A DNA stretch of 64,000 nucleotides from Pomphorhynchus laevis (GCA_012934845.2 WNNJ02001541.1:1-64000); one strand, 5' to 3'. Counted from the first letter of the stretch, positions 1-11,632 are shown. The notes: generated by a model from the letters alone, not told the origin. Program-made: numbers and translations.

Positions 1-514
1 ATTTTTAGAACTATTAAAAAAATATATTAATATAATATATTTAATATTATATTAAATTATATTTTTTTATGATACATGTATAAACTATTTCAAACTAAAA
101 ATAGTTTTAAAATAGTTTTAAATTCATTTAAATTTTAATTAATCATCAAGTTTTATAACAATTGCCATAACCAAGTCAAAATCTTAAATGTCAAAATGAG
201 CAACTGAAAAATCCCAAGATAATTAAAAGTGCCTTCAAACAAAAAAGAAAATTTACATCATTTATTGCTTTATAGACGAAAACAAATATTAGATCTTTCG
301 TTATATAATGAAATTTATATTTCTTTATAATTTTAGTCATTACATAAATAACTGAATGCAAAACAAATTATAAACGTATATTTTCTCAATCTATTCAGCA
401 ATTTAAATTCATTAAATAACTTAAACCACGTAACATAATAAGGAAGTAAGTAAATCTGGTGCAGTGCGATTGAAAGAATGGGTAAAATTCAATTGAAAAC
501 TAAACGTCGACGTT
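1..514. other. AT-rich sequence, no feature seen
   Basis: Very AT-rich, with short A/T runs and stop codons in every frame. No coding, splice or repeat signal could be supported here. Confidence 0.6.
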
Positions 515-2765
515 TACTGCAGTAGATTAGCCTATTTGCAAGAACGTGGAATGTTTATTCGCTGAAGGGGAATAACCAAATCTAATGAAATGAAAAATCG
601 CTCCGGTCTTGAAATAGTCGGAGCTACCTTTCTTTATTACTCTGGTTCCGGTATTCAATTTTAGGATCAAGGTTGGACCTTGTACTATTCGTTGTCGTTG
701 TACTATATATTGTCGTTAGCTGCAGAGAAGTTTGGCCCAATAAATGAAAGCATCGATGATACTAGTAGCCGAAGAAGCAAATATGTAAAATGTTGTGTTT
801 ACTTATGAACCCAACACTAACTCGGAATACACAGCTTTTGTGAATGATCTTCAGTATTTACTTGATAGTAAACCTGCAGGTGATTCTCTCATTTTATCGG
901 GCGACTTCAATGCTCACATTGGCAATGACTGTGCTACCTAGAATGGAGTGGTAGGGAGGAACGAAACTCCCGATGTTGCATTTATGATCTGATAACAATT
1001 TGTCAATAACCGAAACCATGCTTGACATAGATCCAACGAATGCTATTAGGATACTCTTAGTCAACGATCAATGATTGATTTCGTAATCGTATTTGATTTG
1101 CGACATGTTCTGGACACACGTGTGAAGAAAAGTGCTGAACTGTAAGCAGACCACTAACTACCTTGTAGTTAATAAGATTCGCTGGCAAAGTAGGCTACCA
1201 GACAGACATGGGGCATCTAAGCATAGTGTAATGTTCGCTGGGAACGTCTGGAATATGCAACTGTAATTTAACTATTTACTAACTATATACGGGCATAATT
1301 TGCCAAATTGCGGGAAGAAGTGGAGAATATTGAACAAGAATGATCGATGCTCGAAACTTCACTAGATAAAGCGACTTGAAAGAGCTGTTGTTTAAAGACT
1401 GTTCGTGCATGTCATAGAAGTAATTCTCAAACTGCTTAGTGAGCACCAGTAGTAAGAGCTGCTGTTCAACAGACGAAAGTAGCTTATAAGGCGAATAGGT
1501 CACTGGAGGCTGTAAACAGGTATTGACATGCAAAAAATATAGCTGCAACTCTAGCAGTTGCTAAGTAAAAGAAAGTAATTTGGATGAAGTTTGGTGAGCG
1601 TCTCGAACTTGATTATTGGTCAGTTTCTAAAATTTTCTAGAAAACGATCAAAGCCCTTCGCGTTGGAAAGAAGAAATCTGATCAGATTGTTTTAGACAAT
1701 CATGGGCATTTGCTAACCGACATATTTAGTCGTAGGAAATAGCATTTAAGAGGTATCCTTAATACAGATAGATTACCTTCTCTTGTGGAAGAAGAATCTT
1801 TAAACTTGATGGAAGATTTCATTACTTTGATAGATGTCATTACTGTTGTTAACCAACTTCGTAATGGCAAATATGCTGGCGTTTATGATATTCGACCTGA
1901 TATTTTGAAAGCTCTAGAGGTTGAAGGTATAAAGTGGATAACACGATTCTTCAACATGGCACTGAAGTCAAGAAAGGTTCCTGGTGACTAACATACTGGG
2001 ATTGTGATTCCGATCTATAGGCAAAGGAATAAAATAAAATGTTAAAATTATAGAGGAAATACTCTTCTTAGCCTGTCCTGTAAGCTATTTGTATGGATCC
2101 TTAAGCTTATAATACGATCGATAATCAAGTTACAGTTACAGGTTGAGCAATGTGGTTTCCTCGGAACAAGATAGCATCGTCGATACGAATGAGTGGAGTT
2201 CAAAGAACTCTACTAATTGGTGGAGTTTGAACTCTTTTGGAAGAGTTCAAATAAGTGGGCGTTTTGTTCTCGAGTGATGGTAGGAATATTAGAGAGAATA
2301 AAAGACGGAAAAGTGCAGCTAACGCAGTAATAGATTCTTTTAGCAGATCAGTGACAACTAAGCCTTCAAGCAATGCTTTCAATTTATTGCTCAGTCTTTT
2401 AACCTATCATCACCTATGGGCATGAACTTAAACCATGACTAAAATGACTAGATTTCGAGTACAGTCGACCGAAATAAGATTTCTTCGTGGTGTCCGATTA
2501 AGTCTTAGAGATAAAGTTCGAAACTTGGTCATCCGCGAGAATCTTGGAGTAAAGTCGATGCTCCTTCACGTTAAAGGATATCATCTGAGCTGACTAGGCC
2601 ACGTTTTGAGGATGACTAGGGGCATCTTCCATGTAAATGTTTCCAGATTGAACTTTTTAGACGGAAACACGGAATATACCTCGGTATATGTGGGGAGATC
2701 AAACTCTCCATCTTGTCAAGGAACGCTAAAGACTATCTTAAATGGAAGTCAGTTTAAAGATATTT
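515..2765 (+). mobile_element. Decayed LINE, family G (endonuclease plus reverse transcriptase)
   Basis: Read in mixed frames on the plus strand, this matches an APE-type non-LTR retrotransposon widespread in fish and invertebrates. Endonuclease pieces lie at about 530-1150, including a block reading SLILSGDFNAHIGND near 890-930 and SMIDFVIVFDLR near 1070. The reverse transcriptase N-terminal part starts near 1785 (GKYAGVYDIRPDILKAL, then WITRFFNMALKSRKVPGD). A C-terminal block follows near 2460-2640 (STEIRFLRGVRLSLRDKV and a later LGHVLRM). Many stops and frameshifts are present and the catalytic YADD-type box is not recognisable, so this is an old dead copy. The insertion sits downstream (3') of the candidate MYBBP1A exons. 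Confidence 0.8.
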
Positions 2766-2996
2766 TTTTTTAGTAAATTCAAATGACTTTTGTAATTTTA
2801 TTAAAATTGTTTATTAGTAACCGGTTTTGTTTTAATAAATTTAAACCGAAAAATAAATTATCAGTAAACAAACCTTTGTAGAAGACATAAATTGGCGTAG
2901 GGAAAACAAAAAAACAGAAAGAAGATTTTTATCGTTGTCCACAAAGCTAGGATAAAGTTTAAAACCATAAGAAGATAAAAAATATTCGTAGCTTAC

Positions 2997-3070
2997 CATT
3001 TAAAGACATGCTTTATACATTTCCTTGTATGCTGACCAATTCTACAGGCAAAGTTAGCCAATGCAGAAAT
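2997..3070 (-). CDS. Candidate internal exon, possibly MYBBP1A
   Basis: A 74-bp stretch bounded on the minus strand by an acceptor ending ACTTAG and a strong donor ATG|GTAAGC. It encodes ISALANFACRIGQHTRKCIK followed by HVFK. The pattern (LL..L......R.....VF) resembles the block before the acidic region of Pol5/MYBBP1A proteins (LLALLAQPSHLMRQVARSVF in human, from memory). Strand and order agree with the better-supported exons upstream. Splice sites are seen; the family assignment is inference and weak on this exon alone. Confidence 0.3.
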
Positions 3071-3334
3071 CTAAGTGCAATTTCATTAAAAAATGAAATT
3101 GAAATATAAATTACCGTCGATTTACAAACATTGCGATTTCGAATAGTTGACGGAAGAAGCATTTTCATGTCTAATCCTGATATTAAAAAATCTGTCTAAA
3201 ACAATTTGAAGGATAAATTATTTGCAAAAAAATTAAAGAACGTTAAAATCAAACAGTAAGCATTAATTTAAATAGTCTTGATGATTTCTAAAAAACTGAT
3301 TTATAAAAATAGTTAATGCAATTTAAATATTTTT

Positions 3335-3520
3335 TATCTAATTAAAGTCGAGTATGTATTTTTTAAAAACTTAATTTCTTAAACACGATTTAAACACTTA
3401 ATTTCAATAAGATTTGAACGTTTGATTTTAAAACGATTTGAACGCTTGATTTTACAACGATTCGAACATTTGATTTCAAAACGATTATCTAATTAAAGTC
3501 GAGTATGTATTTTTTAAAGT
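3335..3520. repeat. 24-bp minisatellite between duplicated 33-bp blocks
   Basis: Four diverged copies of a 24-bp unit (type ATTTTAAAACGATTTGAACG) lie at about 3395-3490. They sit between two near-identical 33-bp blocks beginning TATCTAATTAAAGTCGAG at about 3335 and 3486. The arrangement looks like local slippage plus a short direct duplication in an intron or intergenic stretch. Confidence 0.65.
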
Positions 3521-4640
3521 ACAAAACCTATATTAAAGTTGCATATTCAAACTCAGATTAAACTAGCGATCATATATGCAATGACAATTTATATTCTTAG
3601 TGATGTGTAAACTGAGGATTGAAAGATTAGTTAAATTTTATTAAAGTAGATTTATTAATCAAAACTAAAACAGTAATTTGAAATAAGATCGATGATTGTT
3701 GTTTATTAATTTTTATAAAATAGCAATTTTAAATTAAAAAAACGTAAAAAATAATAAAAATAAGGCAATACTATCATAATATTTAGATCAAAACTAATTT
3801 ATTTAGATCTTTTTAACAAATACTAATTTATTAATCAACTACTATTTTTAAAAAGTATTTTTTAAATAAAAAAGAGTAAAGTTCCGACTTACTAACTCGA
3901 ACAAAATTAAAGTGAAAATAGATTTCTTATACTATTTTTAGACCGAATATCACAATTTTGAACGTTCAGAATAATCATAAGAGTTAATTTAGTCTATGTA
4001 TTATATACTATATATAAATCAGAAATAAAGATAAATAATAAATAATTAAAATATATTTTATACAATTTATATTTATGTCAAGTTAAAATTTAAAATTGAA
4101 ATTTAAAATAAAAGTCAATTTTTATGAATTGATTTTTAAAATCAATTCATAAAATCGATTTATAGAACTTACGTATTTTATACTATATTTATAATTAAAA
4201 AAATTGGCAATTATAAATAATAAATAATTATATAAGATTTTATACAATTAATAAATAACAATTTAATAACGATATTATTTATAAAACGATAAAGTTTATT
4301 ATTAAAATTTAAAATAAAAATTAATTTTTATGCATTTACTAAATCATATACGATGTATCATGATACATTAAATGTATCATAATACATTAGACGATGTATC
4401 AGGATACTTCCATTTTATCATAAAATCTATCTTCGTGGTAGATTTCACAATTAGTTTCTTGTTCTAAGAAATAATGTTGTTAACGTCAAGTAAACTTGAC
4501 GTTAACTAAACTATAACTAAAAGTACGTATTTTATACGATTTATAAATAAGGATAAAGATATATTATATATATTATATAGAATATATAATATAATATATA
4601 CATCCCTCAATATGTGAATAATATCAAAACTCTTATTATC
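3521..4640. other. AT-rich stretch with palindromes, no gene seen
   Basis: No coding signal. It contains part of the R1-type flank (about 4080-4165), the palindrome TGTATCATGATACA near 4355, and a 13-bp-arm palindrome (GTTAACGTCAAGT, AA spacer) at 4479-4506. Confidence 0.6.
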
Positions 4641-4641
4641 T

Positions 4642-4713
4642 TTAAAAATATATATCTTGACAAACTTTTCCTGTGTCATAGATACACAACCGATTTTCAC
4701 AATAGCAAGGATC
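4642..4713 (-). CDS. Candidate cysteine-rich terminal exon, unrecognised
   Basis: A good acceptor (TTTTCGTTGCAG) precedes 72 bases that read, in phase 0, DPCYCENRLCIYDTGKVCQD and then a stop. Four cysteines in 23 codons in otherwise AT-rich DNA suggest a real short secreted-type C-terminus. No upstream exon of matching phase was identified. A second frame is also open here, so the call is tentative. Confidence 0.22.
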   Translation of the reverse strand, partial: DPCYCENRLCIYDTGKVCQDIYF

Positions 4714-4806
4714 CTGCAACGAAAATCAAAGTTGTTCCGGAACAATATATTTATATAAATTGTGCAGTATATTATATCACATAATATGATATTAATTTGG
4801 CAATGC

Positions 4807-4997
4807 TTAGTCACACGGCCATTTCATATTAATCTTGGGCAGTGGGTTGTAGTTTAGAAGTTCAATTTTATCTTCAGATATATAATCTATAGAATTGCTA
4901 CTGTCCGGCATGATTTTTATTGTAGGCATAGGGAGAGGTGTTCGTTTCTTTTGTTCTTTCAATGGGTCAATATGGTTCTCATTGACATAAGCGCCTC
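4807..4997 (-). CDS. Candidate exon, unrecognised
   Basis: The frame is open from an acceptor TTTATTGACATTTTAG. It encodes a hydrophilic sequence (GAYVNENHIDPLKEQKKRTP, later SEDKIELLNYNPLPKINMKW) ending at an in-frame stop, or at a weak GTGTGA donor just before it. Its lower AT content and non-random composition favour coding. It lies on the same strand as, and between, candidate MYBBP1A exons, but I see no convincing similarity to that family. It could be that gene, another gene, or chance. Confidence 0.3.
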
Positions 4998-5518
4998 CTA
5001 AAATGTCAATAAACTCAAAGGCTTGAAGATCAGCTAGTTTTGCAAGAATGTGAGTTAACAATGAATAGCTGGTCATCGTATGTTACACTATATGTAAATC
5101 AGAAATCAAGATAAATAATAAATAATTATATAAGATTTTATAGAATTTATATCGAGTTAAAATAAAAAATTGAAATTTAAAAAGTCAATTTCTATGAATT
5201 GACTTGTAAATAACAGACGATATAAAAAAACATTTAAGTTGTTAGCAATTAATCGTCGATCTGATTAAACAATTTTGAACGTTATTCAAACACATTATTG
5301 AGTACCTCTGATTGATTAACGTCGGCATTATTTGCTATGAATTGAATAACATTGAGCAAAACGAATTGGGTATTTGCACACATCGGCTGTTCGGTATCAT
5401 CAATCAGGAATGCTAAGAACAATTGCAATTAGTACGATTTTTATAAAACAATAAAACACTAATACATAAATAAGATAAGAACACTATCCCATAAATTAAA
5501 AACATCATTAAGCGCTAA

Positions 5519-6075
5519 TGTAAATTAAAAATTCGAATCTTGAATCCTAATTGTAAAAAAACTTAAACGTTCTGATTAATTTTATATTACTTTTTAATGA
5601 CGATAAAAATTAAATTTAGTGCAAATTTACAGGAAACGTATGCCAGAAATTGCATACTTTATTAATAAGTGCTCATTATTTTACAATGAGCACTTAACAA
5701 ACACTTCTGTATGCAATTTACACATCCATTTGAATTAAATATCAGGATTAAAATTAAATTAAGTAAAAAATTAAATTAAGTAATTATTAAATTAATCACA
5801 TTTGAACGGATCATCTTATCGATTAAAAATTCTAATCTTAAATCATAATCCTAATTGTAAAAAAAAACTTAATTTTTTGTGACGATAAAAATCAAATTTA
5901 GTGCAAATTCAAAGTGCACGTATGCCAGAAAGAGCATACTTTATAAACGCTTTTTTATAATGAGCACTTAACAAACACTTCTGTATGCAATTTACACATC
6001 AATTTAAATTAAATATCAGGATGAAAATTAAATTAAGTAAAAATTTACACGGATCATCATCGTCGATTAAGTGTG
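5519..6075. repeat. Two direct copies of a unit of about 265-300 bp
   Basis: Blocks recur in the same order: CCTAATTGTAAAAAAA at 5545 and 5848, TTTAGTGCAAATT at 5616 and 5897, and CACTTCTGTATGCAATTTAC at about 5702 and 5967. Spacing shrinks from about 303 to 265 bp through indels. Each copy has an internal inverted motif around TATGCCAGAAA...GCATAC. No TIRs or coding sequence were identified. Confidence 0.75.
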
Positions 6076-6526
6076 TAAAGCTGTAAGTGATAATGACAAA
6101 CCAGAAAGTTGATTAAGTTTAAGTTGATTAAGAAACATGTAATTGAATTTTCGAGATTAGAGTTAAATTGTAAGAATATTGCGGGATTAGATGATTTTGT
6201 ATGTTATTATTATTACTTGTTAAATAATCTAAAAATTCCCAATTCTAATTTTTAGTTCTAATTATTGAATAAATTGGTTATAAATTTTATTGCATGTAGC
6301 TAGATTACTCACCTATAAACGAACTAATATAAACTTAATAAATAAAATTAAGTTATTTTGGATACATTTCTTAAAATATTTTTTTCAAAATATACGAGGT
6401 ATACCTACACAGGTAGGTATACCAAACTTATATAACGTTTGATTCGAATATTATAAACTTGGCAAACTTGCAGATGTAAACTTGCAGATTTGAATAAATT
6501 TAAAGTAAAATCGTATTTACATTTAC

Positions 6527-6629
6527 AAAACAACTTCCAGCAATAATCAAATTTGTTCATTTTTATTGCTAATCCAAAAGCAAGCTGAAAAGCGCGAACT
6601 ATCCAAGGCTCCTTTTGCTCGTAGAGAAA
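6527..6629 (-). CDS. MYBBP1A: Probable MYBBP1A/Pol5 exon
   Basis: The acceptor ATATGTTTTAG is followed in phase 0 by FLYEQKEPWIVRAFQLAFGL and then AIKMNKFDYCWKLF, ending at donor TTTT|GTAAAT (an alternative donor lies 6 bases on). The pattern P.I....L.LA...DKF...WK matches the block LPAIALDLLRLALKEDKFPR in human MYBBP1A, recalled from memory. Strand and position fit an internal exon downstream of the 9.1 kb exon. I could not find the exon that should lie between them. Confidence 0.5.
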
Positions 6630-7221
6630 CTAAAACATATACAATGTGAAAACAAAAAACATGCACAAATTTAACATAAATTTATTTATAAATTAATTTT
6701 TCATGTAAATATCATCAAATTAAGAATCCAAAAAATATTAAATCTTAAAAATAGATAAAAATCTTAAAAATAGATAATATTGATCAATTATAAGTTTTAA
6801 ATAAGTTTTATTTAAAATCAGAATCGTTAAAATAGAAAAAATATTTTACGTTTATTAATTGATACTTGTATAATTATTCAATTAATATAATTATTTAGTT
6901 AGTTATTTAATTAATATCCAATTAATTACTATACAGGCATAAATACACAATTTTATAATAAACTTTGTTCTTCAGTTAAAAGTCAATATGTAAGCTTTAA
7001 ACTTAAAAGCGAAACTTAAAATTCAAAATTTAAACAAATTAGAAAATAATGTAATAAAATAATTGTTGCACTGTGAATAAAATAAATAGTCGCATTAAAA
7101 TAAAAAATTAATAAACGTACTGTTTATTATATAAACTATAATATAATAAATACTTTAAACTAAAAAAATACTTTAAACGAAAAATCAAAAAACAGTTAAT
7201 GGTTTTTAGTAATTTTAAATA
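6630..7221. other. AT-rich intronic stretch, nothing recognised
   Basis: Simple A/T-rich sequence between candidate exons. No coding or long repeat signal was supported. Confidence 0.5.
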
Positions 7222-7485
7222 GTTGATACTGATCCATTATTGATAAATAATTGTTGGAGCTGGATCAAAGAAAAGAAATCATTTTTGATATTTCGCTAAC
7301 TGTTGTTAGCATCTTCAGAAAATTACTCATTTTCAGAAGATGTCTTAAAGATATAAAAATATCTTTGAATCAAATATCAGCTATCTGAGTTTACGAAGGT
7401 ATAATTTAGAAGATGCTAACAGAAGTTAGCAAAATATCAAAAGTAATTTCTTCTTTCGATTCAGCTCCAATAATTATTTACTTTT
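7222..7485. repeat. Fold-back repeat with hammerhead-like core, family H
   Basis: The outer arms (type GATCCATTATTGATAAATAA and AGCTGGATCAAAG on the left, their complements on the right) enclose two inverted copies of a hammerhead-ribozyme-like core. The minus core at 7287-7318 reads CTGAAGA, a 6-bp GCTAAC/GTTAGC hairpin, then GAAATATC. The plus-strand partner near 7405-7440 has decayed. Members of the same family occur at 8.2, 41.8 and 57.7 kb. It lies in a presumed MYBBP1A intron. Confidence 0.75.
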
Positions 7486-7989
7486 AATAATATTAAAATA
7501 TATGAAATAACATTTCAGTAAAAATAACTTAGAAATTGAAAAATTAATTTTCTGTTTCAAATTTCTAAAATTTTAAAAAGAATTTAAATACTTTGAACAA
7601 AAAATCATAAATCAGTTAATGATTTTTAAAAGCGTTTTAATATTTTAAGAAAAAAATAGGCGTATTTTGAAAACGAAATGCATCGTAGAAAACGCAAAAA
7701 TTTTAGTTTCTAAATAGCTTTTTCAATCTATCGTTTTCTGATGAAATTTATCTTATTTAGATAAATCCAAGTAGACCAGTCATATATAAATATATTCAGA
7801 TACTACCTCAATTTTAATAATAGTTTACATCTCAGTAAATTATTTCATGCATTATTTATACGAACAAGCAACTTTTACCGTTTGTAAATATTAGACTTTA
7901 CAATTCAAATATAATTTATTATTATAAATTATTATTTATAATAAATTATTATTCAAAATAATATAAATTATTAATAATTTAATTAATAA

Positions 7990-8385
7990 TTATAATTTAA
8001 TCGGTTCAGTAGTACCGAATACTGCATTTGTCCAAAAATATAATAATAATATAATAATATAATAATATATAATAATATAATATAAAATAATTTATTTATA
8101 ATTAATTATTATAACTAAATCAAAGACCTTTTTTAAATAGTTGATAATGATCCATTATTGATAAATAATTATTGGAGCTGGATCAAAGAAAAGAAGAAAT
8201 TATTTTTGATATCTCGCTAACTTCTGTAAGCTTCTTCAGAAAATGAGTAATTTTCGCATATTAACATATTAAAATAATATGATATAAAATAATTTATTTA
8301 TTTATAATTTATTAATTTGATTAATTTATTAATAATTATAATTTAATCGGTTCAGTAGTACCGAATACTGCATTTGTCTAAAAAT
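7990..8385. repeat. 48-bp direct repeats flanking a half family H fold-back
   Basis: Nearly identical blocks containing CGGTTCAGTAGTACCG and ATACTGCATTTGTC occur at about 7990-8038 and 8333-8385. Between them lies half a family H unit (8142-8260), whose minus core at 8208-8239 has CTGAAGA but GAGA instead of GAAA. This suggests a tandem duplication of a host segment, with the fold-back between the copies. Confidence 0.65.
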
Positions 8386-9071
8386 GCTCATGAGAAATCT
8401 GCGATATTTTACAGCATTAACATTATTATTTCACTTTAAATTTTACGAATATTTGTCTCTGTTGAAGAAAATAAAATTCGAACTAAAATTCCTATTCGAC
8501 CAAAAAGAATTATAAAATATTTATAACAAATATTTAAAAAGGTTTGCAATCGACACACCGAAAAAAATTCTATTTAAGATCCTTGTTAAACGATTTTAAA
8601 TATTAAAAAGTATACATTAAAATCTGAAATACTGTAGAAAAAATTAAATTTGATTAAAATATCAATGAGTAACGGTTAAGCGCAAACGGTATGAGCGCAT
8701 CATTTTTTGGTGAAATCAAGTTTAACAACTAATATCATTTCCAATTGGTTTGCATTTAGACTAATCTACGATTAAAATTTTTAATTGTAAACTAAAATCT
8801 AGAACATATTTCGTCAATATGTTGATATAAGTAATTATATATATAAGTAATCATATATGTCAATATGTTATTTACCGATAAGTAATTATTTAATTCAATG
8901 AATTATTTTAATTTCGTATAATTATTTCGAAAAATAAACTTGTCGAACCGATATGAAATTTGGTTTGTTTCCTTCTCCTTGAAACATTATTGATTTCCAA
9001 GATTTGTAGGTATGATGAAATGTTTTCTAATTTTAGGAGTCCACTAAAACAACTAAAAATAAATAAAGTAC

Positions 9072-9194
9072 CTTGTGCTCATATAACATTAAAAGCAACA
9101 GATAGCAATTTGAATTGGACAAACAATCGAATGAAATTGGCAAGCTGTCAGCGACAAGCTGGTTAGCAGTATCAGGGTCAGACAAGGTGGATGC
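9072..9194 (-). CDS. MYBBP1A: Probable MYBBP1A/Pol5 exon
   Basis: A 123-bp exon, phase 0 to phase 0, with acceptor TTTTGTTGTTTAG and donor AAG|GTACTT. It encodes ASTLSDPDTANQLVADSLPI, then SFDCLSNSNC and YLLLLMLYEHK. This resembles the block ADLNIILSSPEQLELFLLAQ of human MYBBP1A (from memory), just downstream in the protein of the block encoded by the 11.3 kb exon. The phase agrees with that exon, although one intervening exon appears to be missing or unrecognised. A plus-strand frame over the same bases is a shadow. Confidence 0.5.
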
Positions 9195-10430
9195 CTAAAC
9201 AACAAAATTGTTATTTGAAATTAGGCAGAGCTTATACATTTGACAGTAGATCAGAGATTAGATTAATTATTTGGAAATGTAATCGTCGATCCGCGTTTTT
9301 TAAAATTACAAGAAGTCCGTGCAGTAATCTAACAATGCATTGTTTATCCTAAAACACAAAAAAAACGACAAAATGGCGAATAATAATAAAAGCTTTCTAT
9401 TAAGGCTTTTTTATTAAAATTATTAAAGTTGTTATTAAAATGATTACGTTAAAAAAAAGAAACGTTTTTTTTTCGTTACAGTTTATTGCTACTTCTATGC
9501 ATAAAATATTTACATGTGATTGACATATCACTTATTCAAATTTAAGTTTGATAGAATAAAAAGTTAAGAAAAAAACAAGTTTGTTAATTATAAAAAGTAT
9601 TTATAGATTAATTCAAATAAACCTCTTTTTATTACTAAATTTTGATATTATTGACTAAAGAAAGAATATTACGAAAAGAAAGAGAATGTTTAGTTCCACA
9701 TTTTTTCGGTTATTGCAATTCTCAGTAGAATGAAATGGCGTTTATATGAGCGTTTCATTTTAAAAAGCGTTTGGTCAAGGAGAAAAAGCGGTTTCTCAAA
9801 TCGTATAGATCTAAATTAACTTCTTTTTCGAAAGAAATTCAATCATGCAATAGAAAGAAACAAAGTCTAATAATTTGGAAACTTCATCCATTTTAATCAG
9901 GATGGAAAATGCTTAAGTTAAATGTTTGCTTTTCTTATTCGTTTGAATCAGAAAGAATTAAGACAATAGAAAGGTAACTAAAATCAAATAATTTGAAAGC
10001 TTCATCGATCATTAGATAAAATGTGAAATTTCAAAACAAGAAACTTAATGTTTTTATAATTTTCGTAATAAAAAATATTATTACGCTTGAAAATGAATAA
10101 AATGGTAGCTAAAATAAAATTTACGTTTAGTCGTTCAAGTAATCTAAAATGCAAATATATTCTCTGATCTTGTTTTCAAGTGCTAGTGTTGAATTAAATG
10201 TGTGCTAACAAATCACAATTTTAAAGCAATTCACATATAAAATATACATTTATGTAATTACAAAAAATACTTGTAATTTGCGTTAATGTCGAAAGTTGTA
10301 ATTTCTCGATAGATATAAAAGCGTTTAAGGCACTCGTAAGGTTTTAACATTAAACTGTCACAATAAGAATTTCGTAAAGTTATAACGATTTAAAAGATAC
10401 TCTAACGAAAACACGTATTAAAGACCGGTG
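9195..10430. other. AT-rich intronic stretch, no exon recognised
   Basis: Roughly 40 residues of the MYBBP1A family alignment are unaccounted for and should fall here. I found no stretch with both good splice sites and a matching translation. Confidence 0.4.
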
Positions 10431-10464
10431 TGATTGGCATGTTGGCACGCCAACATGCCAATCA
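10431..10464. repeat. Perfect 16-bp-arm palindrome
   Basis: TGATTGGCATGTTGGC, a two-base AC spacer, then its exact complement. It is GC-richer than its surroundings and may form a cruciform or hairpin. Confidence 0.85.
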
Positions 10465-10960
10465 TTATGGCAAAACCTAGTAAAATAATAATAGAATAAT
10501 TTAACGATTTTTAAACAAATTATTCACAAGTAAAACAGAAAAACAAATGCCAGCTGCAAAATACAGAACCGAAATAGCATATAGAACGTATTATTTGTTC
10601 ACAAACGTTTTACTGAACAAGTCTACGAAAAGATGTTGACCTATTCTAATTTATAAAACTGATGATAGTAGCATAAAATGTGAATTTACTAAATTTACAA
10701 AGGTTTACAAACTTATTTTAATTTTCAAAAAATAGATATCAGTTACTAATAAAAATATAAATAATATTGATTTTTAGAAATATTCACAAAATCATGTATA
10801 GGTCGTAATATAACTTTATAGAATCCTATTATTATCATGATGCGATAAATTGTTTACTTAAAAATTTGATAAGTATCTCGTTGTGCTATGGATGCAATAC
10901 TTCATTAATTATTTATTTTTAATAAATAATTAATGATCAATAATCAATTGTGAAAATAAT

Positions 10961-11000
10961 CAATCGTCTTTCTCGATTTGTCAATCGAGAAAGACGATTG
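10961..11000. repeat. Perfect 17-bp-arm hairpin
   Basis: CAATCGTCTTTCTCGAT, spacer TTGTCA, then the exact reverse complement. It sits in AT-rich intronic DNA. No further similarity was recognised. Confidence 0.85.
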
Positions 11001-11232
11001 ACAAATATCTAAAATCATAATTATAAATTCGAACAAGCAAAAGAAAAATATTAATATTTATTTTAAGATTAAATATTAGATATATATATTTAAATATATC
11101 CTAAAATTAATTTTAAATTTAATATTAAATAATTAATATTTTTAATTATTAAATTTAAAAGTGTGGAGAAGTAGACCATTGATCCAATTGAAAATTCAAA
11201 AATTATCTAATAATACGCAAGCAAATACCAAC

Positions 11233-11442
11233 CTGTACAACTCCACTTGAGATAAAGCAGCGAACACATAACAGTCGTCCAATTATTGCACTGTTGCTAT
11301 CCTTAAATAAGGAACTAAAAATGTAAAGAAAACAACACTGAACTCTCACGTCGCTTGACAAATTAACTGGTATCAGTTTCTCCATTAGGTCAATATACTC
11401 AGTAGGTTTAATTGAACTTGAGGCTTGAAAATCTCGCAGAAC
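11233..11442 (-). CDS. MYBBP1A: MYBBP1A/Pol5 homologue, exon 2
   Basis: A 210-bp exon, phase 0 to phase 0, with acceptor TGTGTTTTCTTAAG and donor CAG|GTTGGT. It begins VLRDFQASSSIKPTEYIDLM and ends SAIIGRLLCVRCFISSGVVQ. Joined to exon 1 it continues the Pol5/MYBBP1A pattern (LLQSFEDLP...ILQQIQEK, then LFGVLALFQSG in human, from memory). Between these blocks there are 16 residues more than expected. They coincide exactly with a 48-bp in-frame segment that begins GTGAGA and ends CTTATTTAAG, so a very small intron is possible. MYBBP1A acts in the nucleolus and in transcriptional co-regulation in animals. Confidence 0.72.
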
Positions 11443-11555
11443 CTTAAGAAAACACATTATGTTTATACAAAGAGCTAGATTCATTTTAAATAATCAGTTC
11501 ACACAAATTACTTTAACTGTTTCTTAATTTTATTAAACAAAATCGAATTTTATAA

Positions 11556-11632
11556 TAGGTTCATTCGCGGTGTGAATAAAAAATAGGTTCATTCGCGGTG
11601 TGAATAAAAAAAGATTAATTTGCGGTGTGGCC
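11556..11632. repeat. Tandem 31-bp repeat, about 2.5 copies
   Basis: The unit contains TAGGTTCATTCGCGGTGTGA followed by ATAAAAAA, twice intact and once diverged (AATTTGCGGTGTG). It abuts the 5' edge of the LINE G fragment in intron 1. Confidence 0.8.

Noticed and set aside
1279-1548. 89-codon minus-strand frame
   Set aside because: It is the shadow of the decayed LINE G read on the plus strand.
4506-4814. 102-codon minus-strand frame
   Set aside because: Much of it is A/T-run translation (YIILYILYNIYN). Only the two splice-bounded segments around it were kept, as low-confidence candidates.
8960-9166. 68-codon plus-strand frame with an acceptor-like TTCTAATTTTAG
   Set aside because: The minus strand over the same bases gives a better splice-bounded exon, in phase with neighbours and with family similarity.
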